This document shows, piece after piece, positions 53,018 through 64,000 of a stretch of 64,000 bases of DNA (within the stretch, counting starts at the first letter, position 1; every line of letters begins with the position of its first letter). The notes beneath the pieces were generated by a model. It searched no databases. It was not told the origin of the DNA and worked only from the letters and a program-made list of their open reading frames with translations. This stretch comes from Scolanthus callimorphus. Its lineage: Eukaryota > Cnidaria > Anthozoa > Actiniaria > Edwardsiidae. Both the position numbers and the translations under genes were made by a program. The stretch is taken from assembly GCA_033964015.1 (NCBI GenBank), contig CM066922.1:26344961-26408960 (forward strand), in the 5' to 3' direction.

Positions 53018-53033
53018 TAAATCTATATATTAT

Positions 53034-53334
53034 TGCATTGTACTTAGTTTACAAGGAAATAAAAAGGTCCGAAAATCTTAAAACAGTAACCCTCAACTGA
53101 AGGTAACTGGAACGCTAAAAAAACATGATCACGACAATCGATTCGGATTCTCTCGATTCTGGCCGAGTTTATATAAGAAAGACCCAACAAATTTGCCTAT
53201 AGAGAAACAATGCGTTCTTGGTTATAACAAACGTGGTTCCTCATCAGTGATATTTTTGTTCCAACTTAGCGCAAAATGCGTATGTCAGTTAAAGGGAATC
53301 CCAGCTGTTTAGCCGTTTCAAGATCAGAGGAAAC
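53034..53334. other. no gene recognised
   Basis: AT-rich DNA preceding the duplicated segment. Confidence 0.4.
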
Positions 53335-53836
53335 TCCCCGGAATTGTTCCTTTCAAAAAAAAATTTCCCCTCCCCCGGACAAGAAAAGATGCAAAATACC
53401 ACACGGCGGGAAAGACAAAAATGGAAAAAAATGCCCGTCCCCCGGGGAAAAGAGAAAGACCGATCGACACTGCGTCACAAAGCTTCACAACAAATATATT
53501 CTGCTTCATCTCCAGTTATCCTGTCCGAGCTTTTAGTTTTCTTTCTCTTGAATTCTCATTCCACTGAGACAAAATTCTGAAAAGTTATTAGAATATCGTA
53601 GACATACCTTCAAAAGTATCCACGAATTTCTCTAGGCCATTCGCTTGTAGCCATTTGATTACAAATTCCAATGATTCTCACCGGACAAATCTCAAACTCA
53701 AAACTCTCCATTTCGCATTGCTGGTGTTGTAGTTCCGCAAAACTCGACGCACCAATGGTTGTGAAAGAGAATCAAAAATCCCCCCCCCCCCCCCCCCCTC
53801 CGCCTTTACATGGGAAAAATACCAATCCCCGGCCGG
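53335..53836. repeat. ~500-bp segmental duplication, copy 1
   Basis: Shares order and sequence with 54884-55385: CCCCGG(G)AATTG, GACAAGAAAAGATGCAAAAT, GAGAAAGACCGATCGACACT, ACAAATATATT, GACATACCTTCAAAAGTATC and CATGGGAAAAATACCAATCC. A C run in the body differs in length (53781-53799 here). It includes a possible exon at its centre. Confidence 0.75.
53608..53677 (-). CDS. possible SAM-like exon end, copy 1
   Basis: On the minus strand the frame EFVIKWLQANGLEKFVDTFE ends at a donor GAAG|GTATGT (phase 1). The pattern V-x2-W-L-x3-G-L-x2-(Y/F)-x3-F is that of the first helices of a SAM domain. No convincing acceptor is seen, and a TGA closes the frame upstream at 53678-53680. A near copy is at 55165-55234. 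Confidence 0.35.
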
Positions 53837-53856
53837 CAAAATTCCCAGCAAAGTTC

Positions 53857-54035
53857 TTGTAATTATTTCAGTGTAGGGCATAATAAAGTTGTATTGTATT
53901 GCATTTTATGGTATTTCATTTCTAAAACCTCTAATGACGCGTCTAAAACCTCTAATGACGCGTCGTATTGTATTGCATTTTATGGTATTTCATTTCTAAA
54001 ACCTCTAATGACGCGTCTAAAACCTCTAATGACCG
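53857..54035 (+). repeat. LINE/SINE-tail-like repeat
   Basis: AAAGTTCTTGTAATTATTTC, then GGGCATAATAAAGTTGTATT, then GGTATTTCATTTCTAAAACC and TAATGACGCGTC, the last part locally duplicated (53963-54035). The same block recurs at 55826-55922. The AATAAAGTTGTATTGTATTG end resembles retroposon tails. Confidence 0.5.
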
Positions 54036-54349
54036 GTGCGATTTAAAATGCGATCAACCATTGCTCATCAGCCGTTGTAACTTTACTTGCTTAGGGTCGA
54101 GACGTTGTTTGGTTGGGGGGGGGGGGGGGGGGGGGATTTTGAAATATATTCTTTGCAGAGCCAAAAACACTAAAATAAATTGTTTGCAAGCGTCATCAAC
54201 AGAAAATAAATCTATTTGTGAGAAGTTTTTAACCGTGACATCTCCGCCATCTTGGGACACTAAATTTCAAATTTCTTCCTGGGGGCCCCACCTCTCTCTC
54301 TCTCTCTCTCTCGCTCTCTCAGTGTGTGATGTAGATGTTGTAAATGTAC

Positions 54350-54445
54350 CTTCACAATGACCGTTTCTCAGAAAATGCCCTGGTAGGCATTCCATGCATT
54401 TGGGCGGCGATTCGTCTGTGTATTGCACACAATGCGGGAGGACTT
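54350..54445 (-). CDS. furin-like cysteine-rich repeat exon
   Basis: On the minus strand the acceptor ATATTGTGTAG and donor GTACAT bound 96 nt in phase 1-1: V-L-P-H-C-V-Q-Y, then KCMECLPGHFLRNGHCE. The C-x2-C and Gly-His-Phe pattern is typical of furin-like/TNFR-like Cys-rich modules of extracellular proteins. It has the same phase and strand as the exons at 15842-15982 and 4407-4560. A CT microsatellite (about 54293-54320) lies just downstream in the presumed intron. Confidence 0.65.
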
Positions 54446-54883
54446 CTACACAATATAAAAGCATATATGAGCTATTAACACTCCAAGCTGGACATCGCAA
54501 AAAATATTCCAGGAATGAATGATATACTATTTCACAATACAACAATCAGCGAATCGCATTGAGAAGTGGCTGATCAATTTCGCTCATACCTCTCGCGAAT
54601 CTACTAGTTTCTTATTTATCAACAGGCCAGCGATGTGCTCAAAACACCCAATTCCCATATAATAAGAAAATCGATGGATTGCTGAGTAGTTGGTTAGCCA
54701 ACCGATTCCATCTTATTGATCATCTATCACTGACCAGCAGGCCATCCATGGCCTGGCCTGGTTGACAGGCCATCGATTGGCTCATTACCCCCAATCGCAA
54801 TACTACAAAAACCGAAATAATGCATCGGTCAATTCCTGCGGTGACCATGCCCCCCCCCCCCCCCCCCCCCCCTCCCACCGGAC
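54446..54883. other. no gene recognised; C homopolymer
   Basis: Short direct repeats of GGCCATCGAT/GGCCATCCATGG words (54735-54780). A run of about 22 Cs (54851-54872) borders the second segmental copy. Confidence 0.4.
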
Positions 54884-55385
54884 AACCCCGGGAATTGGTC
54901 CTTTAAAAAAAAATTGCCCGCCCCAGGACAAGAAAAGATGCAAAATACCCCACGGCGGGGAAGACAAAAATGGAAAAAAATGCCCGTCTCCCGGGAAAAG
55001 AGAAAGACCGATCGACACTGCGTCACAAAGCTTCACAACAAATATATTTCTGCTCAAAACTTCATCTCCAGTTATTCTACCCGAGCTTTTAGCTTTCTTT
55101 GTCTTTGATTTCTCATTACACTGAGACAAAATTCTGAAAAGTTATTACAATATCGTAGACATACCTTCAAAAGTATCCACTAATTTCTCTATGCCATTCG
55201 CTTGTAGCCATTTGATTACAAATTCCAATGATTGTCACCGGACAAATCTCAAACTCAAAACTCTCCATTTCGCGCATTGCTGGTGTTGTAGTTCCGCAAA
55301 ACTCGACGCACCAATGATTGTGAAAGAGAACCAAAAATCCCCCCCTCCCCTTTTACATGGGAAAAATACCAATCCCCGGGCCGGG
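54884..55385. repeat. ~500-bp segmental duplication, copy 2
   Basis: Second copy of 53335-53836, about 1.55 kb away in direct orientation, with small differences and a shorter C run. Confidence 0.75.
55165..55234 (-). CDS. possible SAM-like exon end, copy 2
   Basis: Same reading as the exon at 53608-53677, with two conservative changes (EFVIKWLQANGIEKLVDTFE) and the same GTATGT donor. Retention of frame and donor in both copies is mild support for coding. Confidence 0.35.
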
Positions 55386-55934
55386 CGAATTTATTTTTTA
55401 CGCCCACTTCAAGATGGCGGCTAGCTAGTATAAATATTCATTATCATTCACATATTCTCGTTCTACGAGTGAATTAAAAGGAGCATGTTGACCTGCGAAC
55501 TCTCTCGTAAGCTCATGTGTAAGATGTTGGGTTACGAATAGGTAATTTGCACAGGGTTGAGGGTTCGCACCCCCATATACTTTTTCCTTTTTTTCTCAAT
55601 AACTTGCCTTAAAAATTTCAAAGTGCCATGAAGTGGGCGTAAATAAAAAAATCACACGGGCCGGCAAAATTCCCAACCCAAGGGAAGCCATTGGTGTGCA
55701 AATGCCTCACGGTGTCCGTGGATGGGGGGGGGGGGGGGGGGGGGGGGTTCACATGGTCACCGCTGGAATTAACTGATACATAACAGCAAAGTCAAACAAA
55801 AAGACCGTGGACAACATTTTATGTGTAAAAGTTCTTGTAATTATTTTTTCATTGTAGGGCATAATAAAGTTGTATTGTATTGCATTTATGGTATTTCATT
55901 TCTAAAACCTCAAATGACGCGTCCTCACACACTG
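55386..55934. other. repeat-rich spacer, no gene recognised
   Basis: CAAGATGGCGGC (YY1-like) at about 55412, a ~23-base G run (55725-55747), and a second copy of the retroposon-tail-like block (55826-55922). Confidence 0.45.
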
Positions 55935-56270
55935 GAAATCAAACATATGACAAGCATATGAATCTTATATGACAAACATATGAAATTTCATATGTTATTC
56001 ACACAGTTTTCACATGTTATTCATATATTTGTAATATGGTTGTCATATGTCTGCTTCATTTTTTCAAACATATGAACGTGTCGTTTTCATATGTCAGGAA
56101 CACAGTGCTACACATATGACAAACATATGACATACCAACACGAAAACATATGACTCTGAAAAAACGTATGACAAACATATGAAATGACAATGGCAATGAA
56201 TAACATATGACAATTATGATTATATATGACAAACATATGAAATGAGTACATGAAAATCTGATGTTTTGAT
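55935..56270. repeat. CATATG-rich palindromic repeat
   Basis: About twenty CATATG hexamers in irregular units such as CATATGACAAACATATGAAA on both strands. Local palindromy is strong, but no unit of fixed length is maintained. Confidence 0.7.
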
Positions 56271-57454
56271 AAACTATATTGTGTCCTTTGTATGTTTTTT
56301 CATATCATGTATGGCTCATATTTGACTGCAATCCTACATCCATATATGGGTCGAAACTCCCTTTGTTTTGCAGCTGTCCACAACCTCGCGAACCTCAGCC
56401 AGCGAGCAGATTGACAGCCAGCGCAGCGAAATGAAAATTGACACACCCCATCGCTAAATAAAACGTGCCTTATAATGTATAAAAAAAAGCATTTAAATTT
56501 AATTCAATTCAATTCAGCCAAGAGACAGATAAATTTTATGCTGGTCTTCTTGTCTTGAATAAAAAAAACTTGTCACATAACATCCTTAACACGAAAAGCC
56601 ACGCTGGTCATAGAGAATTCTCTGTAATTCCAGTGAGTGTGGTTCAAATCCAAACTTACCAGGAAGGTAGATCAAATAGCATCAATCAGCAGGTAAACAT
56701 AAAAAAGAATAACAATGTAAGGGCATGCCCTCCCCTGAAGCGCACGGGAAGTGTGAATCACAGGAACCAATAGCCGATTATTTCTGTGACATCATTTGCA
56801 GAAGGAACAAAGAATCAGGCTACTTGGCAGAGCAGAGAATAATGTGCTTTGAATATCAATAAGATGCAAAAATTAGATTATGAGCACATGCAGTAAGGCT
56901 GAATTTAGAGAATTTCAAGTGGGCTAATGAGCATTTTCCACCAATGATTTAAAGGCTGCATATAAGCTTTGAAAACATAATGAAAAGCACAGGATAAGTT
57001 CATTTGTTAATGTTTATGCTTGTTGAAGCTTTTTCAAAACCTCATTAAACCAATTGGGCAAAACGCTTGTTAGCTCACCTGTTTCTTAAAATGTGTGGTT
57101 CCAAAAAATATATGTACCCCCAACGGAAGGGTGTTGAAAAGTGACCCCCCTCTGAAATTTCTGAAGAAAAATATGGTATTTGATGGAAAGATAAAGTAAT
57201 TGACACACAACCCACCCCCACCCCTCTGGAATTTCCAGTCCCTTTTTTGGGGGGGGGGGGGGATAATTTCTGGAAACACACAATTAGAATTAAAAATCAG
57301 TCTGCAAGAAAATTTGCTTTGATGGCCTTGATTTGAGTAGTTGCACTTTAAGAAGACAATTTTATACAATTTGCCAAATGACTATTCAAACATGGACGAG
57401 CGGCTTGGGAACAACCGACTTTGAACTTGACAAGCTGAATGTGATATCTTTAAC
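56271..57454. other. no gene recognised
   Basis: AT-rich. A C/G-run segment at 57100-57280 resembles, in inverse orientation, the homopolymer-rich region near 14200-14400. Confidence 0.4.
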
Positions 57455-58887
57455 ATGACATTGAATATTTTATTGGTTGCTTTCGACCAATCAGATTTGT
57501 GATAGTGAGCTCAGTGTATATGAAAAAACTGTTTTAGGCACTAGCATCTCAATAACTATGTTTCATATTTACCCATCTGATTGATATTTTTGCTATGATT
57601 TCACCTCGCGTTCATAAGCAATTATTGGTTGAGGTTGAGCATGACATTGTGAGTAAGCAAAACCGAGGTCTGTGTCATCTGCCGAAGGCTGAGGCAGATA
57701 ACACAGGCACAAGGTTTTGCTAACTCACGATGTCATGCGAAACTGAATTCAATAATTGTTTTATTATAGCGGAACTCTGGTGGAGCCCCATAGGCTATGT
57801 GTGGTATTAAAACAAATGAAATAAATTAAACAAAAATGAAATAAAAGTAACCCATCGAGCACATTTCGCGTGGTTATAATTTCCGATGGACAGCCGCTGG
57901 TCTAAGTATCGCGAACGTGGTCCGTCGTGTGTACCCAGGCCAGGTTCCTCAGCCTGCCCATTGCCAACACAGCTAGGAGTAATGTCGGAGCGAACATTTT
58001 TCAAGTTCTCATGGCAAAATCAATGTAAATCGACTTTTCTGCCCAAAATAGCAATCGCTAGTATATATTTTACATGTCAGCGACGTTTTTGATCGTGATT
58101 GTTGGCAGAGTGGAATGAAATTGAAGTGTAGACTGTGAAGTATCGATGAGAAAATCAACTTCACATGTTTTAAATCACGCTATGAACGGCTTTTGATTGC
58201 AAAGAGAAGAACAAGATTGCACAGGATGGTTTCAACTAAAGCACGGAGGGGATTAAGTTGTCCAAAACAAGGATTTAACTCAACAATCGACTCTTTAACT
58301 TCACGCGTGCTCGACGAGAAAAAACATTTCACTCGATAAGAGGGAACTTTGTGCATGCTGATTCCGGGATAAACATTAGATGGGAATAGGCCATAGAACT
58401 TTATGGAACTTTATGCCACCCGTTACATCGAAATCCTTTACAGGCGTTTAGCAAGGAAGAAAACTGAGAAGAAATTGTAGCAGGTAAAGCTGTTGTTTTA
58501 AAATGAGACGCTTTTCCATTCAAGACGAAAACCAGAGAAACAATTTATTGGCTGAATTTATGAAACACGAAAGCTAAATTATTAACTACTTTAAATTAGC
58601 GTATATTTTAGTTCTGAATTTTTAAATAGTACCAAAGCTTGAGTATTGGAACTAAAAATAGACGTTTGGTGTGAGGAAAAGGTGTTGTTTTCGGTTTTAA
58701 GGGTGATTCGTGATGTTCTTCGAGCTGAAGCCATTTTAATCGATTAGACACAAACATATCCAATAGAGACTCCACAATAAACTATGTAAAATCTATCCTA
58801 AGGGGTGGACCATTAGAAATTGGGGAGGGAGGGGGTGGCAATAATTTTGCGTATGAATTTTGTTTTCGGGGATCAGGTTGTGCAGGA
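57455..58887 (+). repeat. 1.4-kb tandem duplication, copy 1
   Basis: Begins ATGACATTGAATATTTTATT and ends GGGGATCAGGTTGTGCAGGA, where copy 2 starts at once. The copies differ by scattered point changes and 1-2-base indels. No conserved protein frame survives in both, so the unit is probably noncoding or contains a dead gene. Confidence 0.9.
57619..57758. mobile_element. hairpin MITE inside duplication copy 1
   Basis: CAATTATTG at the left faces CAATAATTG at the right; GCATGACAT.GTGAGT, AGCAAAACC and ATCTGCC all pair with inverted partners around GAAGGCTGAGG. The second copy is at 59051-59190. Confidence 0.65.
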
Positions 58888-60310
58888 ATGACATTGAATA
58901 TTTTATTGTTTGCTTTCGACCAATCAGATTTGTGATAGTGAGCTCAATGTATATGAAAACTGTTTTAGGCACTACCATCTCAATAACTATGATTTATATT
59001 TTACCCATCTGATTGATATTTTTGCTATGATTTCACCTCGCGTTCATAAGCAATTATTGGTTGAGGTTGAGCATGACATTGTGAGTAAGCAAAACCGAGG
59101 TCTGTGTCATCTGCCGAAGGCTGAGGCAGATAACACAGGCACAAGTTTTGCTAACTCACGATGTCATGCGAAAACTGAATTCAATAATTGTTTTATTATA
59201 GCGGAACTCTGGTGGAGCCACATAGGCTAATGTGTGGTATTAAAACAAATGAAATAAAATTAAACAAAAATGAAATAAAAGTAACCCATCGAGCACATTT
59301 CGCGTGGTTATAATTTCCGATGGACAGCCGCTGGTCTAAGTATCGCGGACGTGGTCCGTCGTGTGTACCCAGGCCAGTTCCTCAGCGCCCATTGCCAACA
59401 CAGCTAGGAGTAATGTCGGAGCGAACATTTTTCAAGTTCTCATGGCAAAATCAAATGTAAATCGACTTTCTGCCAAAATAGCAATCGCTAGTATATATTT
59501 AATGTCAGCGACGTTTTTGATCGTGATTGTTGGCAGAGTGGAATGAATTGAAGTGTAGACTGTGAAGTAACGATGAGAAAATCAACTTCACATGTTTTAA
59601 ATCACGCTATGAACGGCTTTTGATTGCAAAGAGAAGAACAAGAATTGCACAGGATTGTTTCAACTAAAGCACGGAGGGGATTAAGTTGTCCAAACAAGGA
59701 TTTAACTCAACAATCGACTCTTTAACTTCACGCGTGCTCGACGAGAAAAACATTTCACTCGATAAGAGGGAACTTTGTGCATGCTGATTCCCGGGATAAA
59801 CATTAGATGGGAATAGGCCATAGAACTTTATGGAACTTTATGCCACCCGTTACATCGAAATCCTTTACAGGCGTTTAGCAAGGGAAACTGAAGAAGAAAT
59901 TGTAGCAGGTAAAGCTGTTGTTTAAAATGAGACGCTTTTCCATTCAAGACGAAAACCAGAGAAACAATTTATTGGCTGAATTTATGAAACACGAAAGCTA
60001 AATTATTAACTACTTTAAATTAGCGTATATTTTAGTTCTGAATTTTTAAATAGTACCAAAGCTTGAGTATGGAACTAAAAATAGACGTGTGGTGTGAGGA
60101 AAAGGTGTTGGTTTTCGGTTTTAAGGGTGATTCGTGATGTTCTTCGAGCTGAAGCCATTTTAATCGATTAACACAAAATATCCAATAGAGACTCCCCAAT
60201 AAACTATGTAAAATCTATCCTAAGGGGTGGACCATTAGAAATTGGGGAGGGAGGGGGTGGCAATAATTTGCGTATGAATTTTGTTTTCGGGGATCAGGTT
60301 GTGCAGGAAT
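58888..60310 (+). repeat. 1.4-kb tandem duplication, copy 2
   Basis: Direct continuation of copy 1; 1423 versus 1433 bp. It ends with the same GGGGATCAGGTTGTGCAGGA block, after which the sequence is unique. Confidence 0.9.
59051..59190. mobile_element. hairpin MITE inside duplication copy 2
   Basis: Same hairpin as 57619-57758, carried along by the tandem duplication. Confidence 0.65.
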
Positions 60311-60536
60311 TTTTTTTCGGACTCGAAGGCCATGTACGATTTTTTTTTTTCGCAGACACACCACAAAAAAGTGGAAAAGGATAACCCACGAGAGGTATCT
60401 TGCGCATCGAGCACTACCTGTTCCTGGCCGTTCCGTTCCCACAGGCCGTCTAAATCCGCATCAACAAATCAACAAAATTTTCTTATACTATATTGGTTCA
60501 GAAATGTAATAAGAAAATCTTGTTGCTGTATGTATA

Positions 60537-60822
60537 TGTAACAGGGGGTTTGAGTGGAGGATGCAAATGATAACAATAATAAAACAAAAGTTTCGAGTAG
60601 AGCTTTGTCTTGATTTTCTCTTCAAAACGCTCGTACAAACTCACTGAAAAAACTCACACGAGGCGCCTAGCTCGGGCTCAGGCCCTGCACGCGCGCGCTC
60701 TGGAAACGCCTGACACATCTACAAAATGTAAACAACTCGCGCGCCTACACGGTCCCTCCTGGTGGGAAACGGCGTCCCGACGTTTCTTAACAACAGTAAC
60801 TGAACAACTAACAATGCTACAG
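60537..60822 (-). repeat. putative 3' LTR of the Ty3/gypsy element
   Basis: On the minus strand it starts TGTAGCATTG just after the end of pol and finishes ...CCCCCTGTTACA, giving TG...CA ends and a plausible 286-bp length. TTTTATTATTG near the end could supply the polyadenylation signal. No 5' LTR is in the window to confirm it. Confidence 0.45.
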
Positions 60823-60836
60823 AGTCTCGTAGTCTA

Positions 60837-63800
60837 TTAATGGCCTATATGCCAGTTCTTCGAAAGCAACTGGTTCCGACAGTCTATGAGGGAAATGAGC
60901 GCCGTCGCGCTTCGTCCCCAAACTGGGTCTTCTACCAAACGCTGAGGCTTCTTGCATGCTCTTCCTGATCTGGTTCTCTGCTCAGGTTGTGTCTCCGAAT
61001 CGGGATCTGATACGGCAGGGCTCTCAGGCCTTGCCACACAGTCTTCCGCAGCTGGTTGATCTAGCTCCGTGACAGGTGCACTTGGCTCTTCCGCCGCTGG
61101 ATCTGGCGAGTCTTGTGGCTCTGTGTGGACCGTAACCAGAATGGGTCGTCATCATCTTCTGGAGTATATGGGTTCTCTGCATCAGCTGATACCTGTCTTA
61201 TTGGTCTAGGAGGAGCCTGAGGAAGCAGCCTACGGCGCCTGCCTCCTTGTCTAGCCCGAGGTGGCTGTCTGGGCGCCGGTCCTAGCCGGTTGGCTTTCTC
61301 CACGGGGAGCAACAGATTGCGATGCAACGTCCGTGTTTTCCCCCCATTCTCCGGTTGGATGGTGTAAACAGGTAGCTCACCATGACGCCTTACGATAGTA
61401 TGAACAATGTCTTCCCATCGGTCACTTAACTTGTGTTTCCCTCGTATACTCAAGTTGCGAACCATGACGAGATCTCCGGGTTGAAGTGCAACGTCCCGAG
61501 CACGCTCATCGTACCTCTTCTTGTTCCGATCAGCTGATCCACTTGTCTCCTTAGTCGCTAGCTTATATGCGTAGTCGAGCCTTGCACGCAGACTTTCGAC
61601 GTAAGAAGACAGGGACTTGGTGGGCGCGGTTTCCGACGCAACCCCAAGGAAACGTCAACGGGTAATCGTGGATGACGTCCAAACATTAAGAAATAAGGCG
61701 AAAACTTTGTGCTGTGGTGTTTGGTGCAGTTATACGCGTGCGCCATTGACGAGACGTAATCTGGCCAACTGGTTTTCTTATCCTCGTCCAGAGTCCCCAA
61801 CATGTTCAGTAATGTTCTATTGAAGCGCTCTGTCTGAGCATTGCCCTGTGGGTGATAGGGAGATGTGCGTGACTTGGTTATACCGCTAGGTGACACAGAT
61901 CGCGAATCACATTTGCCTCAAAATCTCGGCCTTGATCTGAGTGAAGGCGTTGTGGGAAACCATAATTCACCAATATCTTTTCCCAAAGGATCTTTGCCAC
62001 TGTGCCCGATTTCTGATTCCGGGTGGGAAAGGCCCATGCAAATTTCGTAAACGAGTCGGTGACAACTAAAATATTGGATATACCACCCTTCCCCTCCTCC
62101 AAAGAGAGAAAGTCCATCGCTAAAAGTTCCATGGGTTCGCTGGCCTGGATAGAGTACATTGGAGCTGGTGGAGGGTCAAGAGTCTTACGAGCAATACATC
62201 GCTTACAACTCGACACATACAACTCAATATCCGTCGACATGAATGGCCAGTAGAACCTCGATTGTATCAGCTCTTGGGTGCGGTCCCGACCCAGGTGACC
62301 AACATCATCATGTAAACCTTTGAGTGCCTCGTGGTGATACTTCGAAGGTAGTACCAGCTGCAAGTTGGTATCCCCATCGACCTCTCGGCGGCGCTTTAGA
62401 GTATCGTCAATCAAGATGAGACGTTCAAACTCTTTCGACAACCTAACAGCCTTAGGTGACATGTTCTTCTGTTCCCGTTTGGTTGGAGGTACACCACTCT
62501 GTACAAAGGGTAGCACTTGTCTAATCACAAGATCTTCCTGCTGGAGTTGTGGCCAATCGGTGTGGGAGATTAGCGGACTAGTACACGAGACTTCAGACGG
62601 CTGGATTACCTGAAAGTCAGCCTCAACAGCCTCTGGTCTTGCGACAATTGTTTCGATAGCTGGAGTCCATGATGGCTCTGATGGATCACTGGTGTCTGTA
62701 AGCAGTGACTTGGAAATAGCATGGAAAACTTCGTCCGAACACGTGGCGGCGTTTTCTGTAAGCCGGAGACGCTGTAAAAACGGCCTCAAGAAATCGTCCT
62801 TGCTCTCTGGAGTGTCATTTTCCCTTTCCCGTGGTATTCTTGACAAACCATCTGCATCACCGTTTGATTTCCCTTTGCGATAAGTAATCGTAAAGTCGAA
62901 TGGTGCCAGGGATGATAGCCAGCGATGGTCCGTCGGTGCCAACTTAGCCGATGATACAAGGTATGTCAGAGGATTACTGTCAGTAACAACATAGCACTTT
63001 GCACCATAAAGATAGTCACGAAACTTTCCGCAACAGCCCATTTCAGGGCAAGAAACTCCCTCCTATATGCTGAGTAGTTCCTTTCTGCAGGTGTCAATGC
63101 CCTACTACCGTAAGCAATCACATGCAACTTATCATTCTTCTTCTGGTAGAGTGCTGCTCCGAGGCCTTCGCCACTCGCGTCGATGTGCAAAACGAACGGC
63201 ATCTCGAAATTAGGGTAGCCAAGAATGGGCGAAGATGTTAGACGTGAGATGAGTTTTCGAAAGCTACCTGACACTCGCTTGTCCATATAAACGAGGGTGA
63301 CAGTGAGGGGCGTTTGTAGTTCTTGGTTGGTCCAGTAACAAGTAATCGTCGCAGGGGTTCAGCAATTTTGAAAAATTCTCCACAAATGACCTGTAGTAAC
63401 TTGCAAAGCCTAAAAAGGTTTGAAGTTCCTTAGCATTCATTGGGGGTTTGCTCAACCATTCTCGTAGTGGGGCTGTTTTATTTGGGTCTGGTTCAATACC
63501 ATCCGCTGAAACTACATGCCCAAGACACCGAATCCTTGTCTGGAAAAGCTTACATTTAGACGGCTTTAGTTTTAGACTATACTGACGAAATCGTGCGAGC
63601 ACTTCTTGGAGACGTACAACCATTTCCTCAAAGTTTCTGGCGAAAACTATCACATCATCCATGTACACAACGCACGTTCTATAATTAAGGTCTCTAAGAC
63701 AGTGTTCCATGAGCCGTTGGAAGGTAGCCGGCGCATTCGTAAGTCCAAATGGCATTCTAGCAAATTCGTACAGCCCGAATGGTGTTGTCATGGCTGTCTT

Positions 63801-64000
63801 GGGTTGATCCTTATCTGAGACCCGAACTTGTAGGTACCCGCTTTGAAGATCAAGGGTACAAAACAATTTGGCTCCACTCAGGGCTTGAAGCGTATATGCA
63901 ACCCTCGGTATGGGGTAAGAATCTTTGATCGTTCTAGAATTAAGTTTTCTAAAGTCAACACATACCCTAAGGGTATTGTCCTTTTTGCGAACTAGGACAA
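60837..64000 (-). pseudogene. Ty3/gypsy retrotransposon pol gene, decayed, runs off the edge
   Basis: Minus-strand order from the right edge: reverse transcriptase (LDLQSGYLQV, PFGLTNAPATFQRLM, VVYMDDVIVF, LGHVVS), RNase H (HIDASGEGLGAALY, RREFLALKWAV, VVTDSNPLTYL), integrase zinc region (H-x-E...HLG...C-K-R-C), core D (LAMDFLSL), D (SDQGRDFE) and E (HPQGNAQTERFNRTLL). A basic/Pro-rich C-terminal tail ends near 60837. Frames change near 63280, 63030, 61890, 61560 and 61050, so it is inactive. The element reads leftward; gag, protease and the 5' LTR lie beyond 64000. Position of YMDD: about 63660. Confidence 0.9.

Noticed and set aside
53276..55124. Lys/Pro-rich plus-strand frames (60-120 aa) in the duplicated segment
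   Set aside because: They cross variable C runs and are not conserved in frame between the two copies.

Overview
The window looks like a metazoan, probably cnidarian (anthozoan or coral-like), genomic scaffold. It is AT-rich, intron-rich and packed with transposable elements. I see no bacterial operons, rRNA, tRNA genes or CRISPR arrays. The organism assignment is an inference. It rests on phase-1 furin-like exons, a Cys/His exon of a type I associate with cnidarians, and the mix of Polinton, BEL/Pao, Ty3/gypsy and LINE elements.

The centrepiece is a Polinton/Maverick (adintovirus-like) DNA element at 24770-47568 (22,799 bp). It is flanked by a perfect 6-bp duplication TATATC (24764-24769 and 47569-47574). 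Each end starts AGTAGTA...TATATG and then enters a tandem array of a 14-bp TATAAA-bearing unit, in opposite orientation at the two ends. Inside, left to right: a short MITE copy, a GGAAG-type satellite, an acidic Pro-rich ORF behind a CCAAT-CRE-TATA promoter, a fold-back element, a LINE fragment, and a protein-primed DNA polymerase B gene. The polymerase gene is broken by a 2.4-kb insertion, one nonsense codon and three frameshifts. Then come an intact integrase with a chromodomain, a penton-like minor capsid protein, a basic virion protein, the major capsid protein, an adenain-type protease, a packaging ATPase, a small basic/hydrophobic virion protein (frameshifted) and a conserved-looking 153-aa protein. 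On the opposite strand lie a small hydrophobic protein, an exonuclease-like protein and a large uncharacterised protein with two frameshifts. The capsid/integration module is open throughout, while replication is clearly dead, so this copy could act only with help from another element.

Left flank (1-24.76 kb): an inverted array of ~297-bp repeats; several fold-back/MITE elements (one with a 5-bp duplication); two ~128-bp satellite arrays in which every unit carries CRE and E-box motifs; a LINE 3' end; two furin-like cysteine-rich exons (minus strand); a possible promoter/first exon near 16.3 kb; and the first exon of a Cys/His protein at 23.7 kb. Right flank (47.57-64 kb): a ~126-bp satellite, a decayed BEL/Pao gag-protease piece with its 5' LTR and a tRNA-Phe-type primer site, a nested LINE tail, a third furin-like exon, a locally duplicated segment with possible SAM-like exons, a CATATG repeat, a 1.4-kb tandem duplication, and a decayed Ty3/gypsy pol gene running off the right edge.

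The three furin-like exons share strand and phase, so the Polinton may sit in a giant intron of one host gene. Many lesions are single-base, so some frameshifts could be assembly errors.
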